Below are positions 25,008 through 33,589 of a stretch of DNA of 64,000 bases, in pieces. Positions within the stretch are counted from its first letter, which is position 1. The number at the start of each line of letters is the position of its first letter. Origin of the DNA: Palsa-870 sp035937155 (GTDB taxonomy: Bacteria > Chloroflexota > Dormibacteria > Dormibacterales > Dormibacteraceae); the NCBI GenBank assembly GCA_035937155.1, contig DASYVJ010000089.1:43072-107071 (forward strand). Reading direction: 5' to 3'. The notes under the pieces were generated by a model that was given only the letters and a program-made list of their open reading frames with translations, had not been told where the DNA came from and did no database searches. Position numbers and translations under genes: made by a program.

Positions 25008-25083
25008 CACGTCTCTAACTAAACAACGCAGCAGACTCAGGTTCCTCACGCTGAGGGTCAAGGTTTTGTAAGTCCTGACCGCC

Positions 25084-25095
25084 TATATTCGCGGG
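25084..25095 (+). promoter_or_regulatory. -10 box for leaderless gene at 25096
   Basis: TATATT at 25084-25089, then exactly 6 nt to ATG 25096. No SD. A clear -35 at the expected distance is not visible. Confidence 0.55.
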
Positions 25096-26784
25096 ATGGA
25101 GTCGCCGCCCGGTTCGGGCTGGTCCGGCAAGCATGCCGTCGAGCTGTACGTGCGGACGTACACAACGATGCTGCAGAGCTCGGGCGACATCAAGATCGAG
25201 TCGCTCGTGCAGGCGCACCTCGGCATGGGCTCGGTGCTGCACCCGCTGGCCGCCCAGCCACAGACCGATATGGGGGCTCTCCTCTATGCGGTCCGGCGCC
25301 TGCCGGCGGCGATCAGCCGCTGCCGGCACGTGATCATGGGCCAGAGCCCCCAGGGCTTTCGGGCCGTCCTCCACGCCGACATCCTCTCGTGGCAAGCGGT
25401 CAAGGCACCCGCACGGCGGCGCCGCTGGTACCACGACGGCAAGAACACGCTGGCGGTGCTGATCGCGTCGGCCTCCGACATCGACGACCTCGTTCCCACG
25501 CTCGTCGCGTACCAGATCGAGTGGAACAAGCTGCATCGCGCCCTGCAGGACGTCGAGTTCTCGGACGACCAGGCGCGCCAGGCTGCCGGCGCGACGGAGG
25601 ACGACTGGCGGCGGCTGCACGATGCCTGGGGAGATCTTTTCGACTCCAACCTGGCCGCCCTAAAGCGCGAGGAATGCCGGATCGTGCTGCGACTCATCGG
25701 CGGCAGCCACCTTGGGTATGCGCGAAACGCTAGCCGTTGGTGGCTCCCGATTGCGTCGGCCATGGGCGAGATGGGCGCGCACGATGCGCCGATCTACTTC
25801 GTCTCGTCCAACTCGCACAGTCTCGTCAACGTGCTCACCGGGGTCGCCCGCCAGTTCGAGAGCGACATCGTGGACTGGATCGGCAAGCACCATCCCGAGC
25901 TGGACGAGGAACGCCGGAAGCTCGAAGCCGGCCACAGCCGCGCGTCACGCCACAACTGGCTGTACTACGGCGCGCGCCAGGTCTTCGACCAGCATCCTGA
26001 TCGCGCGCGCATGCGCAAGAACCGAGCGGAGATCGAAGCGGCCAACGGCGTCCGGCACATCCCGGCAAAGGGGACCGGCGTCGACTCCGCCGCTCAGGTG
26101 TTCATGCTCTCCGAGCTCGACCCCACCGCGATCGATCCACGGGTCGGCTCGGTGGACGCCGAAAAGCTCCGCGCCTCCGATGCCTGCATCGTCAACGTCG
26201 ACTACCCGCTGGGCCAGGCCGCGTACCACATCCTCCGGCAGGTCGCGGTGCAGACATCGTGGGTCAGAGGCGTGTACATCCTCGGCAAGGCGGCGACACT
26301 CAACGCGGACGTGGGCGACGTGATGATCCCGAATGTCGTCCACAACGAACACTCGAACAACACTTACTGGCTCGACAACTGCTTCTCCGCCGCAGACGTC
26401 CAGCCGAACCTCGTGTACGGCTCGGCGCTCGACCACCAGCGCGCGGTCGCGGTCCGCGGCACGTTCCTGCAGAACCGCGACTATCTCGACTTCTACTACA
26501 ACGGGAAGTACACCATCGTCGAGATGGAGGCCGGGCCTTATCTGGATGCCTGTTACGAGATCGTCCAGCCCGACCGCTATCCGCTGGGCGAGAGCGTGAA
26601 CATGGCACAGGTCAACTTCGACCTCGGGATCGTCCACTACGCATCAGACACCCCATATACGCAGGCGCGCACGCTTGGCGCGCGCGGCCTCAGCTACCGG
26701 GGGATGGACTCGACGTACGCGTCGGCTATCGCGGTCGCGCGGAGGATCCTACAACGCGAGGAGGCAGTTCAGCCCCCGAGCTGA
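25096..26784 (+). CDS. Large protein with nucleoside-phosphorylase-like C-terminal half (probable DUF6909)
   Basis: 562 aa. The N-terminal ~320 residues are helical and unlike anything I know well (ELYVRTYTTMLQSSGDIKIE near the start). From ~370 onward YPLGQAAYHILRQVAV, GVYILGKAATLNADVGDVMI and YTIVEMEAGPYLDACYE match the order of motifs in the PNP/UDP nucleoside phosphorylase fold: glycine strand, loop, then the Glu-Met-Glu nucleoside-binding strand. I think the full length corresponds to the family called DUF6909, from memory and unverified. The substrate is unknown. Its end overlaps the convergent CDF gene by 59 nt. Confidence 0.7.
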   Translation: MESPPGSGWSGKHAVELYVRTYTTMLQSSGDIKIESLVQAHLGMGSVLHPLAAQPQTDMGALLYAVRRLPAAISRCRHVIMGQSPQGFRAVLHADILSWQAVKAPARRRRWYHDGKNTLAVLIASASDIDDLVPTLVAYQIEWNKLHRALQDVEFSDDQARQAAGATEDDWRRLHDAWGDLFDSNLAALKREECRIVLRLIGGSHLGYARNASRWWLPIASAMGEMGAHDAPIYFVSSNSHSLVNVLTGVARQFESDIVDWIGKHHPELDEERRKLEAGHSRASRHNWLYYGARQVFDQHPDRARMRKNRAEIEAANGVRHIPAKGTGVDSAAQVFMLSELDPTAIDPRVGSVDAEKLRASDACIVNVDYPLGQAAYHILRQVAVQTSWVRGVYILGKAATLNADVGDVMIPNVVHNEHSNNTYWLDNCFSAADVQPNLVYGSALDHQRAVAVRGTFLQNRDYLDFYYNGKYTIVEMEAGPYLDACYEIVQPDRYPLGESVNMAQVNFDLGIVHYASDTPYTQARTLGARGLSYRGMDSTYASAIAVARRILQREEAVQPPS

Positions 26785-27697
26785 CGAAGACCGCGTGCTC
26801 GTGTGGGTGGTTGTGTTCGCCAGCGCCGTGGTGGATCTCGCCGCAGGGGTGGCAGCTCTCGACCTGGATCGTCGTGTGCCCGATGTCGAACTTCTCGCAC
26901 AGGCGGCCCTCGAGGTCGCGCACGACGTGCTCCGCATCGCCAAGCGGGCAATCGCCCACCACCACGTGGCAGCTCAGGGCCACCTCGTCTGACGACAGGG
27001 CCCACACATGGAGGTCGTGCATGCCGGTGACGAGCTCGGTACTGGCGATTTCTCGAGTCACGGCAGCCAGGTCTATCTCAGCTGGCGTCCCCTCCATGAG
27101 CAGGTTGACCGTTTCGCGAACGATCCGCCAGGCACCGAAGGCGATCAGGACGGCGATGCCCAGGGAGAGCAGGGGATCGATGTATAGCCAGCCGGTCAGC
27201 AGGATCACGAGCCCTGCCACCACGACGCCGGCCGAAGCCCCGATGTCGCCGAGCACGTGCATCAAGGCGGCCCGCATGTTCAGGCTCCGGCCGTGACCTC
27301 GCAGGCCGAATGCGACGAATGCATTGATGGCGATGCCGACTAGCGCGGCGACGATGACGATGCCGCCCTGGACCGGTTCGGGGTGCGCCAGCCTGCGCAC
27401 CGCTTCGTACGCGATCGCGAGGACGATCACGATCAGGGTCACCGAGTTGACCAGGGCGGCCAGGATGCTGACCCGGTGATAGCCGTAGCTGCGGCGCGCG
27501 TCGGCCGGACGATTCGACTGGGCGACCGCAAACCAGGCCAGGCCTAGTGCGAAGACGTCCGTGAGCACGTGACCGGCGTCTGAGAGGAGGGCCAGGGAGT
27601 GCGAGACAAGGCCCCCGGCGAGCTCGACCAGCAGAACGGCGCAGGTGAGCGCCAGCGCTACCTTGAGCGCGGAGCCGCGAGAGCTCACCTGGTTCAT
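26726..27697 (-). CDS. Cation diffusion facilitator transporter (CzcD-like)
   Basis: 323-aa H+/Zn2+ antiporter type. Six helices; helix 2 has HSLALLSDAGHVLTDVFALG (HxxxD metal site) and helix 5 HVLGDIGASAGVVVAG (HxxxD), the zinc-transport pattern. The cytoplasmic domain has HDLHVWALSSDEVALSCHV. The tail is His-rich (CHPCGEIHHGAGEHNHPHEH), which may bind metal. ATG 27697 lies 6 nt after TAGGAT (27709-27704), so the message is leaderless and any upstream riboswitch is excluded from it. Confidence 0.92.
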   Translation of the reverse strand: MNQVSSRGSALKVALALTCAVLLVELAGGLVSHSLALLSDAGHVLTDVFALGLAWFAVAQSNRPADARRSYGYHRVSILAALVNSVTLIVIVLAIAYEAVRRLAHPEPVQGGIVIVAALVGIAINAFVAFGLRGHGRSLNMRAALMHVLGDIGASAGVVVAGLVILLTGWLYIDPLLSLGIAVLIAFGAWRIVRETVNLLMEGTPAEIDLAAVTREIASTELVTGMHDLHVWALSSDEVALSCHVVVGDCPLGDAEHVVRDLEGRLCEKFDIGHTTIQVESCHPCGEIHHGAGEHNHPHEHAVFVSSGAELPPRVVGSSARPR

Positions 27698-27709
27698 AGA
27701 GTCATCCTA
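27698..27709 (-). promoter_or_regulatory. -10 box of leaderless CDF transporter gene
   Basis: Minus strand TAGGAT at 27709-27704, then 6 nt to ATG 27697. No SD. Confidence 0.5.
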
Positions 27710-27777
27710 CCCACGGGGCTTAACGATGAGTCGTGGGCGGAACCTGCGGCGAGAGATTCGGCGAGCCAGGTGGTCCA

Positions 27778-27827
27778 GATGCTAGGCGCGGCCGAGCATC
27801 GCAGCGCGCGCATCCGTTGATGCGTAA
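27778..27827. repeat. 20-bp palindromic repeat, copy 2, with adjacent stem
   Basis: GCGCATCCGTTGATGCGTAA at 27808-27827 differs from copy 1 (8113) at one base, leaving a 6-4-6 palindrome. Just before it GATGCT (27778-27783) and AGCATC (27795-27800) form another stem. CTAGG also occurs upstream of the palindrome at both sites. The surrounding 27698-27906 region has no coding signal. Confidence 0.55.
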
Positions 27828-27906
27828 GCGAGAAGCGCAGGTCGTAACAACGCAGATGGGCCGCCTGGGCGCCGAGGATCCGTCGCAGGGTCCGGCCGCG
27901 ACTCAG

Positions 27907-28803
27907 TTACCGCCACCATTCATTGCCCTTCTCCATGCAGGCGAGCAGCATTCCCTGGCGGACCCCTTCGTGGCTGATGTGCATCACCGCCAGGCCGTAC
28001 CAGTCGAGGAACAGGAGCAGGGCCTCGATGCCGGCCCGCATCGCCTTCACCCGGTTGGCGGGAAGTCCCAGCGTCCTGGCGACTTCGGTCGCTCTGGCTC
28101 CATCGAGCCGGGCCTCGCAGGTCAGCAGGTCGGCCGTCGTCAACACCACCGGCGGGTTTTTACGCGTGAGCACCAGCGGCAGGTTCGATGCCGTCCCCCC
28201 AGTGGCGACCAGGCGCTCGATCTCTCCATCGGGCGCGTGGGCCAGCTCGCGCAGCGCGGCCTTCCGCATGCGTGCGCGTTCCTCCGGTTTAGGTGGGTCC
28301 GAGAAATAGGTGCTGGCAAGCACGCCAGACCCAATTGGCAGCGAAGCCGAGCGGAGCATCTCGCGCCCGCGCGCGATCACTACCTCCGTGGACCCGCCGC
28401 CCAGGTCGACCATCGCCCATTCCCGGCGCACCGCGTGGCGGCTGGCCACACCCAGGAAGCTGAGATCAGCCTCCCGCTGAGCGGAGATCACGTGAACCGT
28501 CACGCCGATCGCGTGGCCTGCCGCCTGGGCGAACTCGGCGCCATCCTTGGCCTGGCGCACCGCCTGCGTGGCGGCGGCGATGAGTAATTCGAAGTTGTGG
28601 CTGCGGGCGCGGGCGACCACCGAGCGCAGGGCGCGAATCGCGGGCTTTGCACGGGCACCGATGTAGCCCGTCTGCGCGACCTGCGCTCCAAGCTCCGGCA
28701 TCTCGACGTAGTGCGCGACCTCTTCGAGGCGGCCCTTCACCACGTCGGCCACCAACGCGTGTACGGTGTTGCTCCCGATGTCGACTGCGGCTAGACGCAT
28801 CAA
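27907..28803 (-). CDS. Ppx/GppA family phosphatase (exopolyphosphatase / pppGpp hydrolase)
   Basis: 298 aa, the short form. AAVDIGSNTVHALVADV is the ASKHA phosphate-1 motif, MVDLGGGSTEVVIARG phosphate-2 and LVATGGTASNLPLVL the adenosine-like motif. The protein lacks the C-terminal HD domain of E. coli Ppx, as in the short actinobacterial enzymes. It hydrolyses polyphosphate or pppGpp; which one cannot be told. TTG 28803 is 6 nt after TAGAGT; ATG 28800 is the next codon. Confidence 0.88.
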   Translation of the reverse strand: MMRLAAVDIGSNTVHALVADVVKGRLEEVAHYVEMPELGAQVAQTGYIGARAKPAIRALRSVVARARSHNFELLIAAATQAVRQAKDGAEFAQAAGHAIGVTVHVISAQREADLSFLGVASRHAVRREWAMVDLGGGSTEVVIARGREMLRSASLPIGSGVLASTYFSDPPKPEERARMRKAALRELAHAPDGEIERLVATGGTASNLPLVLTRKNPPVVLTTADLLTCEARLDGARATEVARTLGLPANRVKAMRAGIEALLLFLDWYGLAVMHISHEGVRQGMLLACMEKGNEWWR

Positions 28804-28825
28804 TGCGTCACTCTAGAATCTCGCA
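28804..28825. promoter_or_regulatory. 22-bp divergent promoter with overlapping -10 boxes (ppx / fumC)
   Basis: The palindrome TCTAGA at its centre serves both strands: plus TAGAAT at 28814-28819, 6 nt before GTG 28826; minus TAGAGT at 28815-28810, 6 nt before TTG 28803. Two leaderless transcripts would start back to back. Confidence 0.55.
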
Positions 28826-30241
28826 GTGGGTAAGAGGAAGGGAACGCGCATCGAAAAGGACTCTATGGGCGAGATGGAGGTCCCGGCCGACGCGTACTAC
28901 GGCGCGTCGACCCAGCGCGCCGTGCTCAACTTCCCGATCTCCGGCCAGCCCCTACCTCGCCGTTTCATCCGCGCGCTCGGCATGGTCAAGAGGGCTGCGG
29001 CGCAGACCAATCACGAGCTCGGCCTGCTCTCGCGCCGGCGCGCCCAGGCGATCGCAGCAGCGGCCCAGCAGGTGGCAGGCGGCGAGCTCGACGCGCAGTT
29101 CCCCATCGACGTCTATCAGACCGGCTCGGGCACCTCGACGAACACGAACGCGAACGAGGTCATCGCCACCAGGGCGACGGAGATCCTGGGCGGGGAGAGA
29201 GGGTCGCGTCTCGTTCATCCCAACGACCACGTCAACCTGGGCCAGTCTTCTAACGACGTTATCCCGACCGCGATCCAGCTCGCGTCCGCAATGGCGATCC
29301 AAGAGGAGCTCATCCCCGCTCTGGAGCGGCTACACAAGGCGCTCGAGGCCAAGAGCAAGGAGTTCTGGCCCGTCGTCAAGACGGGCCGCACCCATCTCCA
29401 GGATGCGACCCCGATCCGCCTGGGCCAGGAGTTCAAGGGCTACGCGGGACAGGCCGAAGAGTCGATCCGCCGCGCCCGGATCGCCATCGACGAGCTGGCA
29501 AGAATTCCGCTCGGCGGCACCGCGGTAGGCACAGGCATCAACACGCACCCGCAGTACGCGAAGATCGCCGCGGCGCGCCTGGCCAAGGCGACCGGCCTGC
29601 CGGTGCGAGAAACCACAAATCACTTCCACGCGCAGGCCTCACTCGATGCGCTTGTCGCCGCGCATGGCGGGCTCCGCACCATCGCGACCAGCATGTGGAA
29701 GATCGGGTCCGACATAAGGCTCATGGGCACGGGCCCGATCGCCGGCCTAGGCGAGTTGCGCCTGCCCGAGACACAGCCGGGCTCGAGCATCATGCCCGGC
29801 AAAGTCAACCCGGTGATCGTCGAATCGCTGCTGATGGTGATTGCGCGCGTCTATGGCAACGACCTGACGGTCACGATCTGCGGCCAGTCGGGGAGCTTCT
29901 TCGAGCTGAACGTGATGATGCCGGTCGCCTCCGTCGCGACGCTCGAGTCGATCACGCTGCTGGCCGCCTCCGTGCGCAACTTCTCGGAGCGCTGCGTCGA
30001 AGGCCTGCAGGCCACCGACCGCGGGCCAGAGCTAGTCGAGCGCAGCCCGATGCTCGCCACGGCGCTCAATCCAATCCTTGGCTACGACGAAGCGGCCAAG
30101 ATCGCCAAGGAGTCGATCCGCACCGGACGCAGCATCCGCCAGCTCGCCCGCGCCAAAGGAGTCAGCGAGGCAACGCTGAACAAGGTGCTCGATGTCGGGA
30201 AGATGACTAAGCCCGGCCTCGAAGGTCCCGGCGGAGGCTAG
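28826..30241 (+). CDS. fumC: Fumarate hydratase class II
   Basis: TCA-cycle enzyme, fumarate to malate. 471 aa. Motifs in order: SGTSTNTNANEVIATRA, HPNDHVNLGQSSNDVIPTAI, KTGRTHLQDATPIRLGQEF, and the superfamily signature GSSIMPGKVNPVI. Aspartase shares this fold and the GSSIMPGK loop, so a minor possibility of aspartate ammonia-lyase remains. GTG start supported by the -10 spacing. The K+ channel gene follows by 31 bp. Confidence 0.9.
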   Translation: MGKRKGTRIEKDSMGEMEVPADAYYGASTQRAVLNFPISGQPLPRRFIRALGMVKRAAAQTNHELGLLSRRRAQAIAAAAQQVAGGELDAQFPIDVYQTGSGTSTNTNANEVIATRATEILGGERGSRLVHPNDHVNLGQSSNDVIPTAIQLASAMAIQEELIPALERLHKALEAKSKEFWPVVKTGRTHLQDATPIRLGQEFKGYAGQAEESIRRARIAIDELARIPLGGTAVGTGINTHPQYAKIAAARLAKATGLPVRETTNHFHAQASLDALVAAHGGLRTIATSMWKIGSDIRLMGTGPIAGLGELRLPETQPGSSIMPGKVNPVIVESLLMVIARVYGNDLTVTICGQSGSFFELNVMMPVASVATLESITLLAASVRNFSERCVEGLQATDRGPELVERSPMLATALNPILGYDEAAKIAKESIRTGRSIRQLARAKGVSEATLNKVLDVGKMTKPGLEGPGGG

Positions 30242-30272
30242 ACCCGAGGAGAAGGTAGACCGGGCATAGAAA

Positions 30273-31283
30273 TTGACACGAGCTCGGCAATCCAACCCAC
30301 TTTCCCGTTTTCGCCTCGCGGTCGTGCTGCTTGGCGTGATCATCCTGTACGGCATCGCCGGCTACATGCTGATCGACGGCTGGAACATGCTCGATGCCTT
30401 CTACATGGTCATCATCACGATCAGCACGGTCGGCTACACAGAGATCCACCCCCAGTCGGCCGCCGGGCGCATCTTCACCTCGACGCTGATCGTGGTCGGC
30501 GTGGCTACCATGCTGTATGGCTTCGGCGTATTCGCCGAAACGCTGGCCGACAACGCATTTGGCAATTACAGGAGAGAGCGGCAGTTGGAGCGCAGCCTGA
30601 ACCAGCTCCGCGAACATTTCATCATCTGCGGCTACGGCCGCATCGGGACTGAAATCGTCGCCGAGTTCGAGGACCACAAGGTCGCTTACGCGGTGATCGA
30701 CCGGACGCAGGAAGCGGTCGATCGCCTCCGGGCCGAGGGGCGCCTTCACCTCGAAGGCGACGCCGCAAGTGAGGACCTCCTGAAGCAGGCCGGCATCGAA
30801 CGGGCGCGCGGGCTGATCTGCGCCGTCGACTCCGACGAGCGGGCGGTTTACATCGTCCTCGCCGCCCGCGCGCTCAACCCCAACCTCTACATCATCGCGA
30901 GGGCAGGCCGGGCCGACTCCATCCGGCGGCTAGAGCTTGCCGGGGCGACAAGGACGATCTCACCGTACCGAATGGCCGGGCATCGCATCGCAGAGCTCGC
31001 CGTCCGCCCGGCGCTCGTCGACGTGCTCGACACGCTTCACCACGGCGAGGCGGGAATCGGTGTCGAGGAGATGCTGGTCGGCCCGGGCACGGTCGCTGCA
31101 GGCAAGACCATCGCCGAGGCCGGGTTGTTGGATCCGTCGGCGGCGAAGCTGCTCGCGTTGCGTCGGCGAGATGGGACGCTGCACGTAAGCCCGGCCCCCG
31201 ACCTGCGGCTGGAGGAGGGCGATCTTTTGATCGCGTTGGGCTCGGAGGGTCAGCTCCTCAAGTCGGCGACGCTGCTCAAATAG
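30273..31283 (+). CDS. Potassium channel with RCK (TrkA-N/TrkA-C) domains
   Basis: 336 aa. Two membrane helices (residues ~13-34 and ~67-90) flank a pore loop with the selectivity filter TVGYTE (52-57); canonical channels read TVGYGD or TVGFGE. RCK-N starts at FIICGYGRIGTEIVAEF with the Rossmann GxGxxG and runs to ~235; RCK-C follows (LLDPSAAKLLALRRRDG, LEEGDLLIALG). This is the MthK-like architecture gated by a cytoplasmic ligand such as Ca2+ or a nucleotide. TTG start 30273; no clean promoter seen, so it may be co-transcribed with fumC. Confidence 0.88.
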   Translation: MTRARQSNPLSRFRLAVVLLGVIILYGIAGYMLIDGWNMLDAFYMVIITISTVGYTEIHPQSAAGRIFTSTLIVVGVATMLYGFGVFAETLADNAFGNYRRERQLERSLNQLREHFIICGYGRIGTEIVAEFEDHKVAYAVIDRTQEAVDRLRAEGRLHLEGDAASEDLLKQAGIERARGLICAVDSDERAVYIVLAARALNPNLYIIARAGRADSIRRLELAGATRTISPYRMAGHRIAELAVRPALVDVLDTLHHGEAGIGVEEMLVGPGTVAAGKTIAEAGLLDPSAAKLLALRRRDGTLHVSPAPDLRLEEGDLLIALGSEGQLLKSATLLK

Positions 31284-31310
31284 CGCGCTCAAGAGCCAAC
31301 GGCGTCCCAC

Positions 31311-31322
31311 TAGAGTGGGCAA
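31311..31322 (+). promoter_or_regulatory. -10 box for leaderless transcript of the 31.3-37.8 kb run
   Basis: TAGAGT at 31311-31316, then 6 nt to GTG 31323. No SD. If correct it drives six overlapping or abutting genes. Confidence 0.5.
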
Positions 31323-32696
31323 GTGAGGTCCCTGGGCCGGCATCCCGAGCGCGTAGCGCTCGTTTCTGTTTTCATCGGTGCGGCCATCGTGGTCGGCAAG
31401 CTGGTGGTCGGCCTGCTCACCGGCAGCCTCGGCATTCTCAGCGAGGCTGTCCACTCGACCTTCGATCTGGCCGCAAGCATCTTCACCCTGTTTGCGGTGC
31501 GCACCGCGCGCAAGCCCGCCGACAAGGAGCATCCCTATGGCCACGGTCGCGCCGAGAACCTGGCCGCCTTCGCCCAGGGCATCCTCCTCCTGATTACGGC
31601 CGCGGGGATCGCGTTCGAGGCTGTCCGCCGACTGACCGCCGGCGTCCACAACGTCAACCCCGCCGGCTACGCCTTTGCTCTGCTGATCGGCACCCTGTTG
31701 ATCGAGGCTGGTCGAGCCGTTGTCCTCAGGCGTGTCGGTCGCCTCGCGTCAAGCGACGCTTTGCTTGCCGACGCCACCGACCGCCTGGCCGACGTGATGT
31801 CCACCGTAGCGGTGCTGGCAGGCCTGGTCGGCGTGCGACTGGGCTTTGCCGGAGCCGACTCGGTGGCGGCTCTTCTCGTGGCGGGAATCATCGTCCGGGC
31901 GGCGGCGATGCTCGCCTGGCGGTCGGGCGACATCCTGATCGACCGTGCGGCGGCGGGCGCCGAGAGGCAGCTGCGAGCGGCAATCCAGGGCGTGGACGGG
32001 GTGCTGGAGGTTCGCTCGGTGCGCGTCCGCCGCTCAGGCCCGAACCTGATCGGGGACGCCAACATCGCCACGCACCGGATGCTTTCGGTCGAGTCTGCCG
32101 GAGCGCTCGCCGACGACATCAAGCGCAAGGCCCGCTCGGTGCTGCCTACGCTCGAGCTTTCGGTTGTCGTGGAAGGCCAGGCTCAGCAGGGAGACCTCGT
32201 CGAGCGCATCCACGCCGCTGCTGCGCGCAACGGGGGCGTCCGAGACCTGCACAACGTGACGGTCGAGCGCGAGGCTGACGGGTCGCTTCACCTGACGATG
32301 CACGCGAAGCTGCCCGGGGATTTGACTCTGGCCAAGGCGTCGCAGGCGAGCGCAGGGCTTGAAGCAGCGCTGCGCGCTGAGCTTCCCGACGCAACGCGCA
32401 TCGACGTTCACCTCGAGCCGATGGAGCCTCACGTGGTGCGTGGCGAGGACGTGACGGGGAGGTACGCACAACTTGCCGCTCGCATGCGTGAGATCGTCGA
32501 GTCACACCCGGAGGTGCGGCGGTGCGTCGACGTAGAGTTGAGCAACCGCCACCAGCGAATCCATGCCCATGTTGTGGCTGAGGTCGCCGGCGACATCAGC
32601 CTCGAGCAAGCGCACCGCATCGAGACGGAGCTGGAGGAGAAGATCCGCCGGGCGCTTCCGGAAGTGCATGAGGTCGTGGCGCGGGCGACGGCATGA
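31323..32696 (+). CDS. Cation diffusion facilitator with extended cytoplasmic region
   Basis: 457 aa, longer than most CDFs. Membrane part: GILSEAVHSTFDLAASIFTL (metal site HxxxD) and LLADATDRLADVMSTVAVLA (DxxxD), the pattern of FieF-like iron/zinc exporters rather than CzcD. EHPYGHGRAENLAAF is the MMT-type loop. Beyond ~215 there are three successive ferredoxin-like segments (around VRSVRVRRSGPNLIGDANI, VRDLHNVTVEREADG and VRRCVDVELSNRHQRIHA) instead of one, so the C-terminal domain seems triplicated. Overlaps the next gene by 4 nt. Confidence 0.88.
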   Translation: MRSLGRHPERVALVSVFIGAAIVVGKLVVGLLTGSLGILSEAVHSTFDLAASIFTLFAVRTARKPADKEHPYGHGRAENLAAFAQGILLLITAAGIAFEAVRRLTAGVHNVNPAGYAFALLIGTLLIEAGRAVVLRRVGRLASSDALLADATDRLADVMSTVAVLAGLVGVRLGFAGADSVAALLVAGIIVRAAAMLAWRSGDILIDRAAAGAERQLRAAIQGVDGVLEVRSVRVRRSGPNLIGDANIATHRMLSVESAGALADDIKRKARSVLPTLELSVVVEGQAQQGDLVERIHAAAARNGGVRDLHNVTVEREADGSLHLTMHAKLPGDLTLAKASQASAGLEAALRAELPDATRIDVHLEPMEPHVVRGEDVTGRYAQLAARMREIVESHPEVRRCVDVELSNRHQRIHAHVVAEVAGDISLEQAHRIETELEEKIRRALPEVHEVVARATA

Positions 32697-33589
32697 GACC
32701 CGGTCGAGCAGGAGATCTGCCGGCTCTGGTGGAGCTTTGGCGTTCGGAGGTGCGGGCAGGGCGGCGCGACAGCGTGCCCCGCGAGGTCGAGCTCCAAAAG
32801 CTCCTTGCTCATTTCGACTGGGGTTCGCGATCCCGACTGGTGGACAACGGCGCGACAGGACTTGCCGGCGCGGTCGTCGTGACGAGCCGCCCATCCCCTG
32901 AAGGGACACTCGCGCGAATCGACCCTGCAGCGGCGGGAGAGAACTCGGCGCGAGTGATGCGAGAGCTCGTCCAGTGGGGCGTTTGGCTTTCTCGAGCCGC
33001 CGGGGCGGCCGCGGCGCAGGTGTGGGTCGGCCCTGGCTACGCTGATGTACTTCGAGAGCTGGACCTCGTGCTCGCGCGGCCGTGGTGGCGGATGGATCGC
33101 ACGCTGGACGGCGATCTACCGACGCCGGTGCCGGTCGGCGGATATGAGCTCCTCGACGGGTCGCGCCGCGCGCAAGGGTCCTGGGCCGAGATGCACAACC
33201 GCTCGTTCGCCGACCATTGGCGCTTTTCGGCACGCAGCGAGGAAGAGTTGATGTTTGGCAAGGCACCGGAGCTCTGCCTCATGGCGGTCACCGCCACGAC
33301 CGGCGAACCGGCCGCAGTGACCCTCTGCCACGTGGAGACCTATGCCGAGGACACGCGACCTCAGCCCGTCGGGCTGGTGTCCTCGGTTGGAACGCTGCCC
33401 GAGTACAGGCGCCGAGGCCTTGCCAGGTGGCTGGTGGCCGAAGGCATGCTGCGGCTGCGCAAGGCAGGGGCGCGCCACGCTTCGCTGTACGTCGACGGAC
33501 TTAACCAGACACGCGCCTTCGACGCATACCGAAAGCTTGGATTTGAGTTGGCGTTCGAGGCTGAGGTCTGGGAAGCTACCTTCCCGTGA
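32693..33589 (+). CDS. GNAT-family N-acetyltransferase (double-domain)
   Basis: 298 aa starting at an ATG overlapping the CDF stop. The C-terminal half has the acetyl-CoA pyrophosphate loop VGTLPEYRRRGLARWLVAEG and the late strand ASLYVDGLNQTRAFDAYRKL, both diagnostic. The N-terminal half is a weaker second GNAT-like fold. Two-domain GNATs include mycothiol synthase, but no specific residue identifies the substrate here. GTGA overlap with the peptidase gene suggests coupled translation. Confidence 0.8.
   Translation: MRPGRAGDLPALVELWRSEVRAGRRDSVPREVELQKLLAHFDWGSRSRLVDNGATGLAGAVVVTSRPSPEGTLARIDPAAAGENSARVMRELVQWGVWLSRAAGAAAAQVWVGPGYADVLRELDLVLARPWWRMDRTLDGDLPTPVPVGGYELLDGSRRAQGSWAEMHNRSFADHWRFSARSEEELMFGKAPELCLMAVTATTGEPAAVTLCHVETYAEDTRPQPVGLVSSVGTLPEYRRRGLARWLVAEGMLRLRKAGARHASLYVDGLNQTRAFDAYRKLGFELAFEAEVWEATFP

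Noticed and set aside
27698..27906. Metal riboswitch controlling the CDF transporter
   Set aside because: The -10 box 6 nt from the CDF start means the transcript would not include this region.
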